Of a stretch of DNA of 64,000 nt, positions 25,153 to 33,979 are shown in pieces. A program made the translations under genes and the position numbers. The stretch is from contig NZ_CP059059.1 of the NCBI RefSeq assembly GCF_014217855.1, positions 248,001-312,000 of the forward strand, read 5' to 3'. Within the stretch, counting starts at the first letter, position 1; each line of letters opens with the position of its first letter. Under the pieces are notes generated by a model. The model saw nothing but the letters and a program-made list of their open reading frames with translations, was not told the origin of the DNA and did no database searches. The DNA is from Synechococcus sp. HK01-R (GTDB lineage: Bacteria; Cyanobacteriota; Cyanobacteriia; PCC-6307; Cyanobiaceae).

Positions 25153-26268
25153 GTGGCGGTGCTGCCCCAGGGACTCGAGGAAGCGGGAGCCCAGGAGCTG
25201 ATCGACCTGGGGGCCAAGGCCGTAAGGCCGCTACGCCGAGCCGCGGCCTTCGAAGCTGATATGGCCTGCCTCTATCGGCTGCACTTGCAGTGTCGCCTGC
25301 CCTTCAGGCTGCTTCGAGAGCTAAGCCGCTTCCCCTGTGATGGCCGCGACTCGCTTTATCACGGCGTGCAGGACAGCGTCGACTGGGAACGCTGGCTGCA
25401 TCCCTCCATGAGCTTCCGGGTGGATGCCACCGGCAGCGCCCAAGGGCTCAACCACAGCCATTACAGCGCCCTGCAAGTGAAGAACGCGATCGTGGATCGC
25501 CAACGGGAGTTGTGGGGGGAACGTTCCTCAATCGACTTGGAGGAGCCCGACCTCCATCTCCACCTGCACCTGGGACGGGGCGAAGCTGTGCTCAGCCTCG
25601 ATGGCTGCGGCGGCAGTCTCCATCGCCGTGGCTACCGGGCGGCAATGGGTGCCGCACCGCTCAAGGAAAACCTGGCCGCTGGGTTGATCCGGCTCACGGG
25701 TTGGGACGGCACCACTCCCCTGGTCGATCCCCTCTGTGGTTCAGGCACCCTCCTGATCGAAGCCGCGAGCCTGGCCCGCAGGCAATCCCCTGGCCTTGAG
25801 AGGACCTTCAGCCTCGAAGGCTGGGCGGATTTCGATGCTGAGCTCTGGCGCGATGAACTGGAGCGGGCCCGGAGGCGCAGCCAGCCCCAGCAGCCCTCAG
25901 CACCAATCCTGGGCTGGGAGCAGGATGCCGCCATTGCCGAGCAGGCTCGCAGCAACGTGGCTGCCGCCGGTCTCGAGGAGTCGATCACCATCAACACCGG
26001 TGATTTCCGCGATCTGTCACTACCAGCGGGGCCTGGGATCGTGGTTTGCAACCCGCCCTATGGGGTACGCATCGGCGCTGAGGACGAACTCGAAACGCTT
26101 TATGGCGACCTGGCCCAGGTGGTGAAACGGGAAGCGTCCGGCTGGGAGTTCTGGCTGCTCAGCGGCAACCCTGCTGTGACCGGAGCGTTGCGCATGAAGG
26201 CGTCCCGGCGGATCCCAATCAGCAACGGCGGCATCGATTGCCGCTGGCTGCACTACCAGGTGCGCTGA
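25153..26268 (+). CDS. THUMP-domain 23S rRNA (guanine-N2) methyltransferase, RlmL/YpsC-like
   Basis: A SAM-dependent RNA methyltransferase. An N-terminal THUMP region (LPQGLEEAGAQELIDLGAKA to about residue 150) is followed by a Rossmann methyltransferase with TPLVDPLCGSGTLLIEAAS near 205 and the catalytic motif VVCNPPYGVRIG near 300; NPPY marks N-methylation of a base. The product is shorter than E. coli RlmL and lacks its second methyltransferase module, as in the Gram-positive and cyanobacterial forms. The start is uncertain: a GTG at 25153 just before the conserved AVLPQGLEE is preferred. The frame is open to 25111, but that comes within 30 bases of the divergent tmRNA gene. Confidence 0.85.
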   Translation: MAVLPQGLEEAGAQELIDLGAKAVRPLRRAAAFEADMACLYRLHLQCRLPFRLLRELSRFPCDGRDSLYHGVQDSVDWERWLHPSMSFRVDATGSAQGLNHSHYSALQVKNAIVDRQRELWGERSSIDLEEPDLHLHLHLGRGEAVLSLDGCGGSLHRRGYRAAMGAAPLKENLAAGLIRLTGWDGTTPLVDPLCGSGTLLIEAASLARRQSPGLERTFSLEGWADFDAELWRDELERARRRSQPQQPSAPILGWEQDAAIAEQARSNVAAAGLEESITINTGDFRDLSLPAGPGIVVCNPPYGVRIGAEDELETLYGDLAQVVKREASGWEFWLLSGNPAVTGALRMKASRRIPISNGGIDCRWLHYQVR

Positions 26269-26287
26269 GAAGAAAACCCACGAAGGT

Positions 26288-26704
26288 TCAGCGACCCAGC
26301 ACCGCCTTGGTCGTGCGGGACAGACCATCAAGAGTCTGGGGCAAATAGGGCCCCTTGGTGAGCTGTCCGCCAATCCGCAGGCTGATGCCGGCCACCACCA
26401 CATCAGCAATCGCCAGAACGACCAGGGCCTGAACCAGGGACCACCCCCAGGCCTCAAGAGCCCAGACCAGCAGGGCGACTTCAGCAGCGATGAGCGCCAG
26501 CAGCATCAGGGTGCCGCCCATGGCCAGGAACAAGCCACCACTGATCAGCCGCCGCTTCTCCCTGTCCACCTCCTGAAGAGCAATGCGCACATGCAGATCC
26601 ATCACGGAACCCGCCAGAGCCGTCACCCGGGCAGCAGCCCCGAGTCGCCTTGAGCGGGGTGCCTCGGACTGGGCACCTTGATCCATAGGAGTCGAGCCGG
26701 TCAT
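26288..26704 (-). CDS. YqjE/phage-holin-III-like membrane protein (DUF1469 type)
   Basis: A 138-residue protein. A polar N-terminus is followed by an amphipathic stretch (LAGSVMDLHVRIALQEVDRE) and two long hydrophobic helices near 60-83 and 88-108 (GGLFLAMGGTLMLLALIAAE; VQALVVLAIADVVVAGISLR). This agrees with the YqjE/DUF1469 family. It overlaps the stop of the upstream DUF883-like gene by 4 bases, and the pair resembles the enterobacterial yqjD-yqjE pair. The function of the pair is not established; YqjD-type proteins associate with ribosomes at the membrane. Confidence 0.65.
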   Translation of the reverse strand: MTGSTPMDQGAQSEAPRSRRLGAAARVTALAGSVMDLHVRIALQEVDREKRRLISGGLFLAMGGTLMLLALIAAEVALLVWALEAWGWSLVQALVVLAIADVVVAGISLRIGGQLTKGPYLPQTLDGLSRTTKAVLGR

Positions 26705-27168
26705 GAGGAGCGCCGCCCTCCTGCCAGCAGGGATCCCAGCAGCAACCCAACACCGGCGGCAATGGCCAGTGACAGCAGCGGACGCTCCCGCACTGGCCGC
26801 TCAATCCTGGGCCGCAGGGTCTGATTCAGATCATCGAGCAGGTGCTCAAGCTGCTGTTCCAGGGGCTCAAGACTGTCGGCCAGATGTCGGGTGCGGTCGC
26901 CAGCCCGATGCAAAAGGTCCTCGAGCTGAGGCCGAACCGCCGTCCCGGCACGACCGGTTTGCTCCGCGATGACCCGAACCACTTCATCCAAGCTGCCGCG
27001 GGTGGCCTCCAAGGCCTGGGATGCAACCTCGGGCCAGCGTCGCTGGATCTCAGGCAGCAACGTCTCGAAATGATCGCGAAACCGCTGCGGAATTGACTCG
27101 AGCTCAGGGGTGGAAGGAGCCGGTTCGGGCCGAGTCGGCTCCTGGGCGGGGAAAGCTGCCGGGTCCAT
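26701..27168 (-). CDS. DUF883/YqjD-like protein with C-terminal membrane anchor
   Basis: A 155-residue protein. The Pro-rich start is followed by helical coiled segments (ASQALEATRGSLDEVVRVIA; LEPLEQQLEHLLDDLNQTLR) and a C-terminal glycine-rich helix preceded by an Arg-rich border, RPVRERPLLSLAIAAGVGLL, then LGSLLAGGRR. This R-x-x-P-L-x-A-V-G-like anchor is the DUF883/YqjD signature. It is coupled with the downstream YqjE-like gene by a 4-base overlap and divergent from smc (about 90 bases between the starts). Confidence 0.65.
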   Translation of the reverse strand: MDPAAFPAQEPTRPEPAPSTPELESIPQRFRDHFETLLPEIQRRWPEVASQALEATRGSLDEVVRVIAEQTGRAGTAVRPQLEDLLHRAGDRTRHLADSLEPLEQQLEHLLDDLNQTLRPRIERPVRERPLLSLAIAAGVGLLLGSLLAGGRRSS

Positions 27169-27258
27169 GGATCTCCAGCTGGTTGCCCGCAGGTTAGGGG
27201 CGAAGTCACACCCTTGAGCTTTTCAGGGGGTCCGCTAACTTGTGACCGCTGACAGCCG

Positions 27259-30200
27259 TTGCCCCTGTTGGTTCACATCAATCAGGTCGGGCTGACGCAC
27301 TTCAAGTCCTTCGGGGGGGCGATGTCGATCCCCCTGGAACCCGGTTTCACGGTGGTCACCGGGCCAAATGGATCCGGAAAGAGCAACATCCTTGACGGCG
27401 TGCTGTTCTGCCTCGGACTCGCCAACAGTCGCGGCATGCGCGCCGATCGACTGCCTGATCTGGTGAACAGCGGTGTACTCAAGGCGGGGAAGGCCGCAGA
27501 GACCACCGTGAGCGTTCGCTTCGACCTCTCCGATTGGGCCCCTGATCCAGCGGACGAAGGCCTCGAGCCACCGGAGGAGGGGCCTTGGATTCGCGCCGAT
27601 CAGAAGGAATGGACCGTGACCCGCAAACTGCGGGTCATGCCAGGCGGCTCGTACAGCAGCAGCTACAGCGCCGATGGTGAACCCTGCAATTTGCAGCAGT
27701 TACAAACCCAGCTGCGCCGGCTAAGGATCGACCCTGAAGGCAGCAACGTGGTGATGCAAGGGGATGTGACCCGCATCGTCTCGATGAGCAACCGGGAGCG
27801 CCGGGGCCTTGTTGATGAGTTGGCCGGTGTCGCCCTTTTTGACAGTCGCATCGAGCAGACGCGCCGCAAGCTCGATGACGTTCAGGAGCGGCAGGAGCGC
27901 TGCCGGATCGTGGAGCAGGAACTTCTAAACGCCAGGCAACGGCTTGAGAAAGATTGCGCCAAGGCGCGCACCTATCAGGAGTTGCGCCAGCGCCTGCAAA
28001 TGGGTCGACAACAGGAGCTGGTGCTGGGCTTCGAAGCCGCTTGCCGGGAGCTGGAGCTCCAGAAAACCCGCCAGCAGCAACTCGCGGAACAGACCGTTCG
28101 CGACCGCGAAGCCCTGAGCGAGAAGGAGACAACCCTTCAAGCTGCCGCCAGCCAGCTTCAAACCCTTCAGGAGAGCGTGAAAGCCCTCGGCGAAGACCAA
28201 TTGTTGGGCGTGCAGGCGGAGCTCGCCGGCCTCGACACCCGGGGGCGTGACCTGGAACGGCAGTCGGCTCTGCATCAGCAGGAAGGCGAACGGCTCCAGG
28301 GCCTCCGCCACGATCTGAACAACCGTCGCCGCCAATACCAGGAGGAAGGGCAGCAGCTGGTGGCCAACACCAGTCAGGAGAACCTTGACGATGCCGAACG
28401 GCTCTGCCGTGACGCGGAAGCCGCTGTGGAGATCTCCCGCCGCCGCCTTGGTGATGTGGCCGGGCGCTCCGGTACCTGGATCGAGGAACAACGGCAGCGC
28501 AGCGCCCGTCGCCTCGAGCTCCAGGCTCAGCTGACCCCGCTGCAGCGGGAGCAGCAACAACTCCTGGAGCGTGAGCGGCAGGACACTGATCGTCTCGCTG
28601 ATCTTCAGCAGGAGCTGGAGACCGACGGAGAGGAAGACCGCCGGGTGCAGCAGAGCCTCGAACAGCTCGAGCAGGAGTGGCAAACCCTGCTCCAATCCCT
28701 GCGGGAAGGCAAGGAGCTCGTGCAGACCCTGGCAGAGGAGCTCGCCGTTCAGCAGCGCACCCGCGCTCGCCTCGAGCAAGAGCAGGGCAAGCTCGAGCGG
28801 GAGATCGCCCGCCTCGAGAGCCGGCGGGAGGCCCTGCAGGAAAGCCGAGGCACCGGAGCCCTTCGCTTACTTCTCGAAGCAGGCCTCGATGGCATCCACG
28901 GCCCGGTTGCGCAGTTAGGGGAGGTGGAGGAACGCCACCGTCTCGCCCTTGAGGTGGCCGCCGGGGCTCGCCTTGCCCAGGTGGTGGTTGATGATGATCG
29001 GATCGCCGCCCAGGCGATTGAACTGCTCAAAAGCCGCCGGGCCGGGCGACTCACCTTCCTGCCCCTCAACAAGATCAGAGCCTCTGGGGGTGGCAGCGGC
29101 GCAGCCATGGCCCGCGGCCGCCGCCCGGATGGGGCCATGACCCCGAGCGGCGGAGGGCTCATCGGACGGGCGGTGGAACTGGTGCGCTTCGAACCGATCT
29201 ATGCCGATGTGTTCGCCTATGTCTTTGGAGATACCCAGGTCTTTAGTGATCTGAACAGCGCCCGGCAGCAGCTGGGTCGCCAGCGAGCCGTCACCCTTGA
29301 GGGAGAGCTGCTTGAGAAAAGCGGTGCCATGACCGGCGGCAGCCTGTCCCAGCGCAGCGGTGGTCTCAGTTTCGGGGTGAGCAGCGACAGCGATGAGGCA
29401 GCACCCCTGCGCCAGCGGCTGTTGGAGCTGGGGGAAGCTCTGGTGGCCTGCCATCGCGAAGAACAGCGCCTGAGCGCTGCCCTGGATGCAAGCCGCCCGC
29501 AATACCGCCAGCTGGAACAGCGACAAGCTGCCCTTGAGGCGGAACGTCAGACGGCCCGTCGAGCCCACGCCCCTTTGCTTGAGCGCTGCCGTCAACGCAA
29601 CGATCGGCTCGAAAACCTTCGCAACAGCCAGGCCCAGCTGCAATCCCGACTGACGGAACTAGGGGCAACCGTTTCACCCCTTCAGGCCGAGCTGGACACC
29701 CTGATTCAGCAGGAGCAGGCCGCACAGCAGCAGGGAGATGCCGGCAATTGGCAACAGCTGCAGGAGGAACTGGAAGCAGCTGACCGAGCCCTGAGTGATG
29801 CGCGCCAGCGACGGGATGGGCTGCTGCAGGAAGAGCGTCAACGGGAGCTAGCCCTGGAACGCCTCGGCGATCAGCAACAGAACCTGGAAGCGGAGGAGCA
29901 GCGCCTGCTGGAGGCCGTGAAGGCCCTCGGTGAGCAGCACAGCCGCTGGCAAAAAGAGCAGCAGGAACTGACGGAGCGGCGCCAAGCCCTCGACACCCAG
30001 CAACAGGAGCTACAGACGCGCTTTGGGGAGCAGCGCCGGGCCCGGGACGAAGCAGAGGCAGCCGTGGCTGAGCAACGCCAGCAACTCCAACAGGCTCGTT
30101 GGGAACTGGATCGGCTGCAGGAGGAACAGGAGACCCTGGCGGAACAGTTGCGCAGCGGCTCCCTGCGACTGCAAGAGCTGGAAAGGGCACTGCCTGATCC

Positions 30201-30882
30201 AAAACCTGAAATCCCAGAGGAGCTGCGCGCCGCGGGATTAGAAGCTCTCCAAAGCGAGTTGCAGCAGTTGCAGCAGCGGATGGAAGCACTAGAGCCCGTG
30301 AACATGCTGGCCCTGGAGGAGCTGGCCGAGCTGGAGACGCGGCTCAATGATCTCGGGGAGCGCCTTGACGTGCTCAGCCAGGAGCGGGAAGAGCTGCTGC
30401 TGAGGATTGAAACCGTCACCACCCTGCGGCAGGAAGCCTTCATGGAGGCCTTTACCGCCGTGGATGGTCACTTCCGCGAGATCTTCGCCAGCCTCTCCGA
30501 TGGCGACGGCCATCTGCAGCTCGACAACAACGATGACCCCCTCGAGGGAGGTCTCACCCTGGTGGCGCATCCGAAAGGCAAGTCGGTGCGCCGATTGGCC
30601 GCCATGTCAGGGGGAGAGAAATCGCTGACGGCGCTCAGCTTTCTCTTCGCCCTGCAGCGTTTCCGCCCCTCACCCTTCTATGCCCTCGATGAAGTCGACA
30701 GCTTCCTCGATGGTGTGAATGTGGAGCGGCTGGCAGCCCTGATCGCACGGCAAGCCGAGGATGCCCAGTTCCTGGTGGTCAGCCACCGTCGGCCGATGAT
30801 CGGCGCCTCCCAACGCACGATTGGTGTGACCCAGGCACGGGGTGCCCACACCCAGGTGGTGGGGCTACCGGATGCAGCCTGA
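27259..30882 (+). CDS. smc: Chromosome segregation ATPase SMC
   Basis: A 1207-residue condensin subunit. The N-terminal half-ATPase has Walker A TGPNGSGKSN near 35 and the QGDVTRIVSM region. A first coiled coil (about 170-520) leads to the hinge (about 533-700, GIHGPVAQLGEVEERHRLAL; EGELLEKSGAMTGGSLSQRS). A second coiled coil follows (about 710-1010), very rich in Gln, Glu, Arg and Leu. The C-terminal half has signature MSGGEKSLTALSFLFALQRF and Walker B PFYALDEVDSFLDGVN. Length and order are those of bacterial SMC. The start is TTG at 27259, just before the conserved VHINQVGLTHFKSFGG; a TTG three codons later is the alternative. No scpA or scpB is adjacent. Confidence 0.95.
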   Translation: MPLLVHINQVGLTHFKSFGGAMSIPLEPGFTVVTGPNGSGKSNILDGVLFCLGLANSRGMRADRLPDLVNSGVLKAGKAAETTVSVRFDLSDWAPDPADEGLEPPEEGPWIRADQKEWTVTRKLRVMPGGSYSSSYSADGEPCNLQQLQTQLRRLRIDPEGSNVVMQGDVTRIVSMSNRERRGLVDELAGVALFDSRIEQTRRKLDDVQERQERCRIVEQELLNARQRLEKDCAKARTYQELRQRLQMGRQQELVLGFEAACRELELQKTRQQQLAEQTVRDREALSEKETTLQAAASQLQTLQESVKALGEDQLLGVQAELAGLDTRGRDLERQSALHQQEGERLQGLRHDLNNRRRQYQEEGQQLVANTSQENLDDAERLCRDAEAAVEISRRRLGDVAGRSGTWIEEQRQRSARRLELQAQLTPLQREQQQLLERERQDTDRLADLQQELETDGEEDRRVQQSLEQLEQEWQTLLQSLREGKELVQTLAEELAVQQRTRARLEQEQGKLEREIARLESRREALQESRGTGALRLLLEAGLDGIHGPVAQLGEVEERHRLALEVAAGARLAQVVVDDDRIAAQAIELLKSRRAGRLTFLPLNKIRASGGGSGAAMARGRRPDGAMTPSGGGLIGRAVELVRFEPIYADVFAYVFGDTQVFSDLNSARQQLGRQRAVTLEGELLEKSGAMTGGSLSQRSGGLSFGVSSDSDEAAPLRQRLLELGEALVACHREEQRLSAALDASRPQYRQLEQRQAALEAERQTARRAHAPLLERCRQRNDRLENLRNSQAQLQSRLTELGATVSPLQAELDTLIQQEQAAQQQGDAGNWQQLQEELEAADRALSDARQRRDGLLQEERQRELALERLGDQQQNLEAEEQRLLEAVKALGEQHSRWQKEQQELTERRQALDTQQQELQTRFGEQRRARDEAEAAVAEQRQQLQQARWELDRLQEEQETLAEQLRSGSLRLQELERALPDPKPEIPEELRAAGLEALQSELQQLQQRMEALEPVNMLALEELAELETRLNDLGERLDVLSQEREELLLRIETVTTLRQEAFMEAFTAVDGHFREIFASLSDGDGHLQLDNNDDPLEGGLTLVAHPKGKSVRRLAAMSGGEKSLTALSFLFALQRFRPSPFYALDEVDSFLDGVNVERLAALIARQAEDAQFLVVSHRRPMIGASQRTIGVTQARGAHTQVVGLPDAA

Positions 30883-30900
30883 ACAACCGCCAGTGTCCCC

Positions 30901-32001
30901 TTGCGTCAAAATGACCGGAATGAATCGCCAGGACTGGGCAAGGATTTGAGCGCATCTCCATCCCCAAACGACCCTCTCGGCGCCATCGTGCCCGGTGCTG
31001 GAGTCCCCAGCGACCGGCTGTGGCTGCGTTCTGAACTGATGGGCACCCAGGTGATCACCCGCGACACGGGCCGCCGTCTTGGGGTGGTCGGTGAGGTGAT
31101 CGTCGACATCGATGGCCGTGAGGTGGTGGCCCTAGGCCTGCGGGACAACCCCCTGACCCGCTTTCTGCCTGGCCTTCCCCGTTGGATGCCCCTAGACCGG
31201 ATCCGTCAGGTGGGCGACGTGATCCTCGTCGACTCCGTTGATTCCCTCAGCGAAACCTTTCAGCCGGATCGCTACAGCCGGGTGATCAACTGCCAGGTGA
31301 TCACAGAATCCGGTCAGCAGCTGGGCCGCGTGCTTGGCTTCTCGTTCGACATCGAAACCGGCGAACTCACCACACTCGTGATGGGTGCTCTCGGGGTTCC
31401 TCTACTCGGGGAGGGGGTGCTCAGCACCTGGGAGATTCCGGTGGAGGAAATCGTCAGCAGCGGTGCCGACCGAATCATTGTCTATGAGGGCGCCGAAGAG
31501 AAGCTCAAGCAACTCAACAGTGGCTTCCTCGAAAAGCTTGGGGTTGGAGGTCCCAGCTGGGAGGAACAGGAACGGGAGCGCTACCGCGTCAACGTCGTTC
31601 CCGTCGAGAACCAGCTGACCTCAGGCCAAGCGAACGAACAGGAGCAGCGGCGGCTGGAGGCCTCCCGGGCAGAGACCTTCGCTCCAGAGGAAGAGCTCGA
31701 CTATGTGGAAATCGACGAGCGCCGCTACGAGCAGCAACGGCAGCCCCAGCGCTATCTCGATGCCTATCCCGACGAACAACCGCAACGCTGGGATGAACAG
31801 GATCGCTACGGACGGCTGGAGCAGGAAGAGAGACCAGGACCGGAGCCGGAGCCTGTTGAACGCTTTTCGGCCAGGCCCCGTCCAGCGGCGCGTCGGGCGG
31901 TTGACCCGATCGGCGACCCCCTCGATGTCGAGCCGATCGAGCCCAACGAGCGCTTTCGGGAACCCGCAGATCCAAGAGAGGAGCTTGAGGATCCCTGGTA
32001 A
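30901..32001 (+). CDS. Twin PRC-barrel domain protein with acidic/Gln-rich tail
   Basis: A 366-residue protein with two PRC-barrel units: about 42-115 (LRSELMGTQVITRDTGRRLG, then VVGEVIVDIDGREVVALGLR) and about 125-205 (INCQVITESGQQLGRVLGFS; IVYEGAEEKLKQLNSGFLEK). After residue 220 the sequence is low-complexity, rich in Glu, Gln, Arg and Pro. PRC-barrels occur in RimM and in photosynthetic reaction-centre H subunits; cyanobacterial twin-PRC proteins are uncharacterised. It starts (TTG) 18 bases after smc on the same strand, so co-transcription is likely. The exact start is uncertain because conserved sequence begins only near residue 38. Confidence 0.75.
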   Translation: MRQNDRNESPGLGKDLSASPSPNDPLGAIVPGAGVPSDRLWLRSELMGTQVITRDTGRRLGVVGEVIVDIDGREVVALGLRDNPLTRFLPGLPRWMPLDRIRQVGDVILVDSVDSLSETFQPDRYSRVINCQVITESGQQLGRVLGFSFDIETGELTTLVMGALGVPLLGEGVLSTWEIPVEEIVSSGADRIIVYEGAEEKLKQLNSGFLEKLGVGGPSWEEQERERYRVNVVPVENQLTSGQANEQEQRRLEASRAETFAPEEELDYVEIDERRYEQQRQPQRYLDAYPDEQPQRWDEQDRYGRLEQEERPGPEPEPVERFSARPRPAARRAVDPIGDPLDVEPIEPNERFREPADPREELEDPW

Positions 32002-32004
32002 CGG

Positions 32005-32409
32005 TCAGTCCCGATCCTTGAACTGCAGCGAGGCGCTGTTCACGCAGTAGCGCAATCCAGTTGGTGCGGGGCCATCGCTGAACACATGGCCCAGATGGGC
32101 ATCACAACGGGCGCAATTGATTTCCGTTCGCACCATGCCGTGACTGCGATCCTCTTTCGTCAGGATCGCGCCACTGGTCACCCCATCCCAGAAGCTGGGC
32201 CAACCAGTTCCCGATTCGAATTTGGTCTCAGAGCTGAACAGGGGCGCATCGCAACAGACGCAGTGATACAGGCCATCAGCTTTGTGATTCCAGTAGGCGC
32301 CGGTGAAGGCCCGTTCTGTGCCCCCCTGACGAGCAACCTGGAACTGCTCAGGGGTGAGCTGCGCCTGCCACTCATCAGCGCTGCGCTCAAGGCGGTCACC
32401 GGCGGTCAT
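32005..32409 (-). CDS. msrB: Peptide-methionine (R)-S-oxide reductase
   Basis: A 134-residue MsrB that repairs Met-R-sulfoxide in proteins with thioredoxin as reductant. Zinc-binding pairs are in YHCVCCDAPLF and NCARCDAHLGH. The catalytic Cys is in LRYCVNSASLQF, with the substrate-pocket motif GTGWPSFWD. Length matches the family. It converges on the PRC-barrel gene with 3 bases between the stops and lies downstream of the LpxB-like gene on the same strand. Confidence 0.95.
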   Translation of the reverse strand: MTAGDRLERSADEWQAQLTPEQFQVARQGGTERAFTGAYWNHKADGLYHCVCCDAPLFSSETKFESGTGWPSFWDGVTSGAILTKEDRSHGMVRTEINCARCDAHLGHVFSDGPAPTGLRYCVNSASLQFKDRD

Positions 32410-32437
32410 GGGGGCTGGATACGAAAGCGGCCAGACC

Positions 32438-33736
32438 CTAGTCGGTCAGCGCCTTGGGCAGCAGCTCACGAATTTCTGCGGCCAGCGCCCTGACCGCTCC
32501 TGGCTGGCCACGAAGGCTGCGTAAGTCGTCTCGCTGCCCTTGCAAACGCTCTGGGGAGGCCAGCCATTCATCCGCCTCCCGGGCGATGGCTTCCGGAGTG
32601 ATCGCACCCACCCGTTCAGGCACCACCAGACGCCCCGCTGAAATGTTGGGCCAGGCAAGAAAGCCATGATTGCGCAGGCGCCAGGCACTGAGCAACCATC
32701 CGATGCATCGGCGTAAGCCGGGCAGACGCGCCAGCAGCCCGAGCCAACCATCCCAGGCCTGCATCACGCCCAGGTGCTGCGTCGGCACCAACACAAGCAT
32801 CGGCACCCCTAGGGCGCCGAGCTCAGCGGTATTGGCACCCACGGTGGTGAGTGCCAGGGCGCACTGACTGAGGGGGCCATGGGCGGGTGGATCCTCATGG
32901 AGATGAATCACGGTGCCCGCTCCCGTGACCAGGCTGCGGCCGGACCATGCTGGAGAGGGATCGATGATCTGTGCAATCGAGGTCCTGTAGCAGGCAGCAA
33001 TCGGATTGCTGGATCCTGCGAAATGCAGCAACTCCTCAGGGCTAGTCGTCGGCGCCACCGGCAACAGAAAGCGACAACCCGGGCGCAAAACAGCCAGTCG
33101 GTCGGCGGTCTCAAGCAGAAAGGGAACCCCCACGCACAACTTGGCTTGCTTGGACCCCGGCAGAAGCGCCAGCCACTCCCCTGGCGGGAGGGGCTCCTGC
33201 TCCCGGGCGTGGCTGGAGAGATCAGCCATCAGGTCCCCGATCACCGTGCAACGGGAACGGAAGCGTCTGGGTAGCTGGGAACGAACCTCGGGCCCCATGG
33301 CCGCCACCCGGTCATTCCAGCGGGGCCAGCGGGCCACCCATTCGGCGTAGGTGATGTGCCGATAGCCGAGCCGAGCCGACAACAAGACACTCCAGAACTG
33401 ATCCCCCCCCAGAAACACCACCACCCCGCGGGACGCCCAGGGCCCGAAGCGCCCCGGACGCAGTAACAGAGACCAGAACTGAGCCGCGCTGGTGATGCGG
33501 TCAAACAGTCCCCAGGCTTGCGCCACCTCCGCCTCGCTGCCGGTGGCATTCGGGCAGGGCACGAGCACCAAGCGCAGGCTGATCGGTGAGGCCCCAGCAC
33601 GCGGGCGAAGCAGCATCGAGCGATGCAGAGCTGCTGCCAGGGGTCTCACCCAGGTGGTGAGCTCCCCAGGGCCATTGGAGACCAACACGATGGACAGCGT
33701 GGCGTCTCCGGTCGGCAACTCAGGCAAGGGCGACAC
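32438..33736 (-). CDS. Lipid-A-disaccharide-synthase-related glycosyltransferase-like protein
   Basis: About 430 residues related to the LpxB fold but belonging to the cyanobacterial 'LpxB-related' group. The N-terminus is LSIVLVSNGPGELTTWVRPL (the Rossmann loop that opens LpxB). In the middle is VVVFLGGDQFWSVLLSARLG. The C-terminal domain has LTTVGANTAELGALGVPMLV, the nucleotide-sugar-binding loop. True lpxB companion genes (lpxA, lpxC, lpxD) are not adjacent, so the acceptor is unknown. The frame is open into the tRNA-Leu gene, which cannot be coding, so the start must lie below 33764; a GTG at 33736 and TTGs at 33727 and 33718 are the candidates. Confidence 0.7.
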   Translation of the reverse strand: MSPLPELPTGDATLSIVLVSNGPGELTTWVRPLAAALHRSMLLRPRAGASPISLRLVLVPCPNATGSEAEVAQAWGLFDRITSAAQFWSLLLRPGRFGPWASRGVVVFLGGDQFWSVLLSARLGYRHITYAEWVARWPRWNDRVAAMGPEVRSQLPRRFRSRCTVIGDLMADLSSHAREQEPLPPGEWLALLPGSKQAKLCVGVPFLLETADRLAVLRPGCRFLLPVAPTTSPEELLHFAGSSNPIAACYRTSIAQIIDPSPAWSGRSLVTGAGTVIHLHEDPPAHGPLSQCALALTTVGANTAELGALGVPMLVLVPTQHLGVMQAWDGWLGLLARLPGLRRCIGWLLSAWRLRNHGFLAWPNISAGRLVVPERVGAITPEAIAREADEWLASPERLQGQRDDLRSLRGQPGAVRALAAEIRELLPKALTD

Positions 33737-33763
33737 CGGTGCTGGCCAGATTGTGAAGAGAAA

Positions 33764-33845
33764 TGCGGATGGCGAGACTTGAACTCGCAAGGCCGAAGCC
33801 ACACGCCCCTCAAACGTGCGTGTCTACCAATTCCACCACATCCGC
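33764..33845 (-). tRNA. tRNA-Leu (anticodon GAG)
   Basis: Reading the minus strand from 33845: acceptor GCGGATG, a D arm with GGTAGAC, anticodon stem CACGT / GCGTG around loop TTGAGGG (GAG at loop positions 3-5, for CUC/CUU codons), and a class II variable arm TGGCTTCGGCC. The T arm with GTTCAAGTC and acceptor CATCCGC plus discriminator A at 33764 follow. CCA is not encoded. It is 82 bases, as expected for a leucine tRNA. It lies between the LpxB-like gene and the divergent accC. Confidence 0.95.
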
Positions 33846-33979
33846 GTGGCTGACTCGACCTCTCGGGTCGCGTCGAGGAAAGATCATACCGGCTCGGGGT
33901 TCGCACAACATTCCCAGCACTCCGAAGAAGATCCGGTCAGGAGCGCTGATACGATCCGCCCTGGCCTGGATGCTGCGGG

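Noticed and set aside
26288-26704. Phage holin in the sense of a lysis gene
   Set aside because: It is paired with a YqjD/DUF883-like gene between core genes, the usual YqjE context, not a lysis cassette.
27925-28779. A 284-codon Leu-rich minus-strand frame inside smc
   Set aside because: Complement of the Gln/Glu-rich coiled coil, which reads as Leu in antisense.
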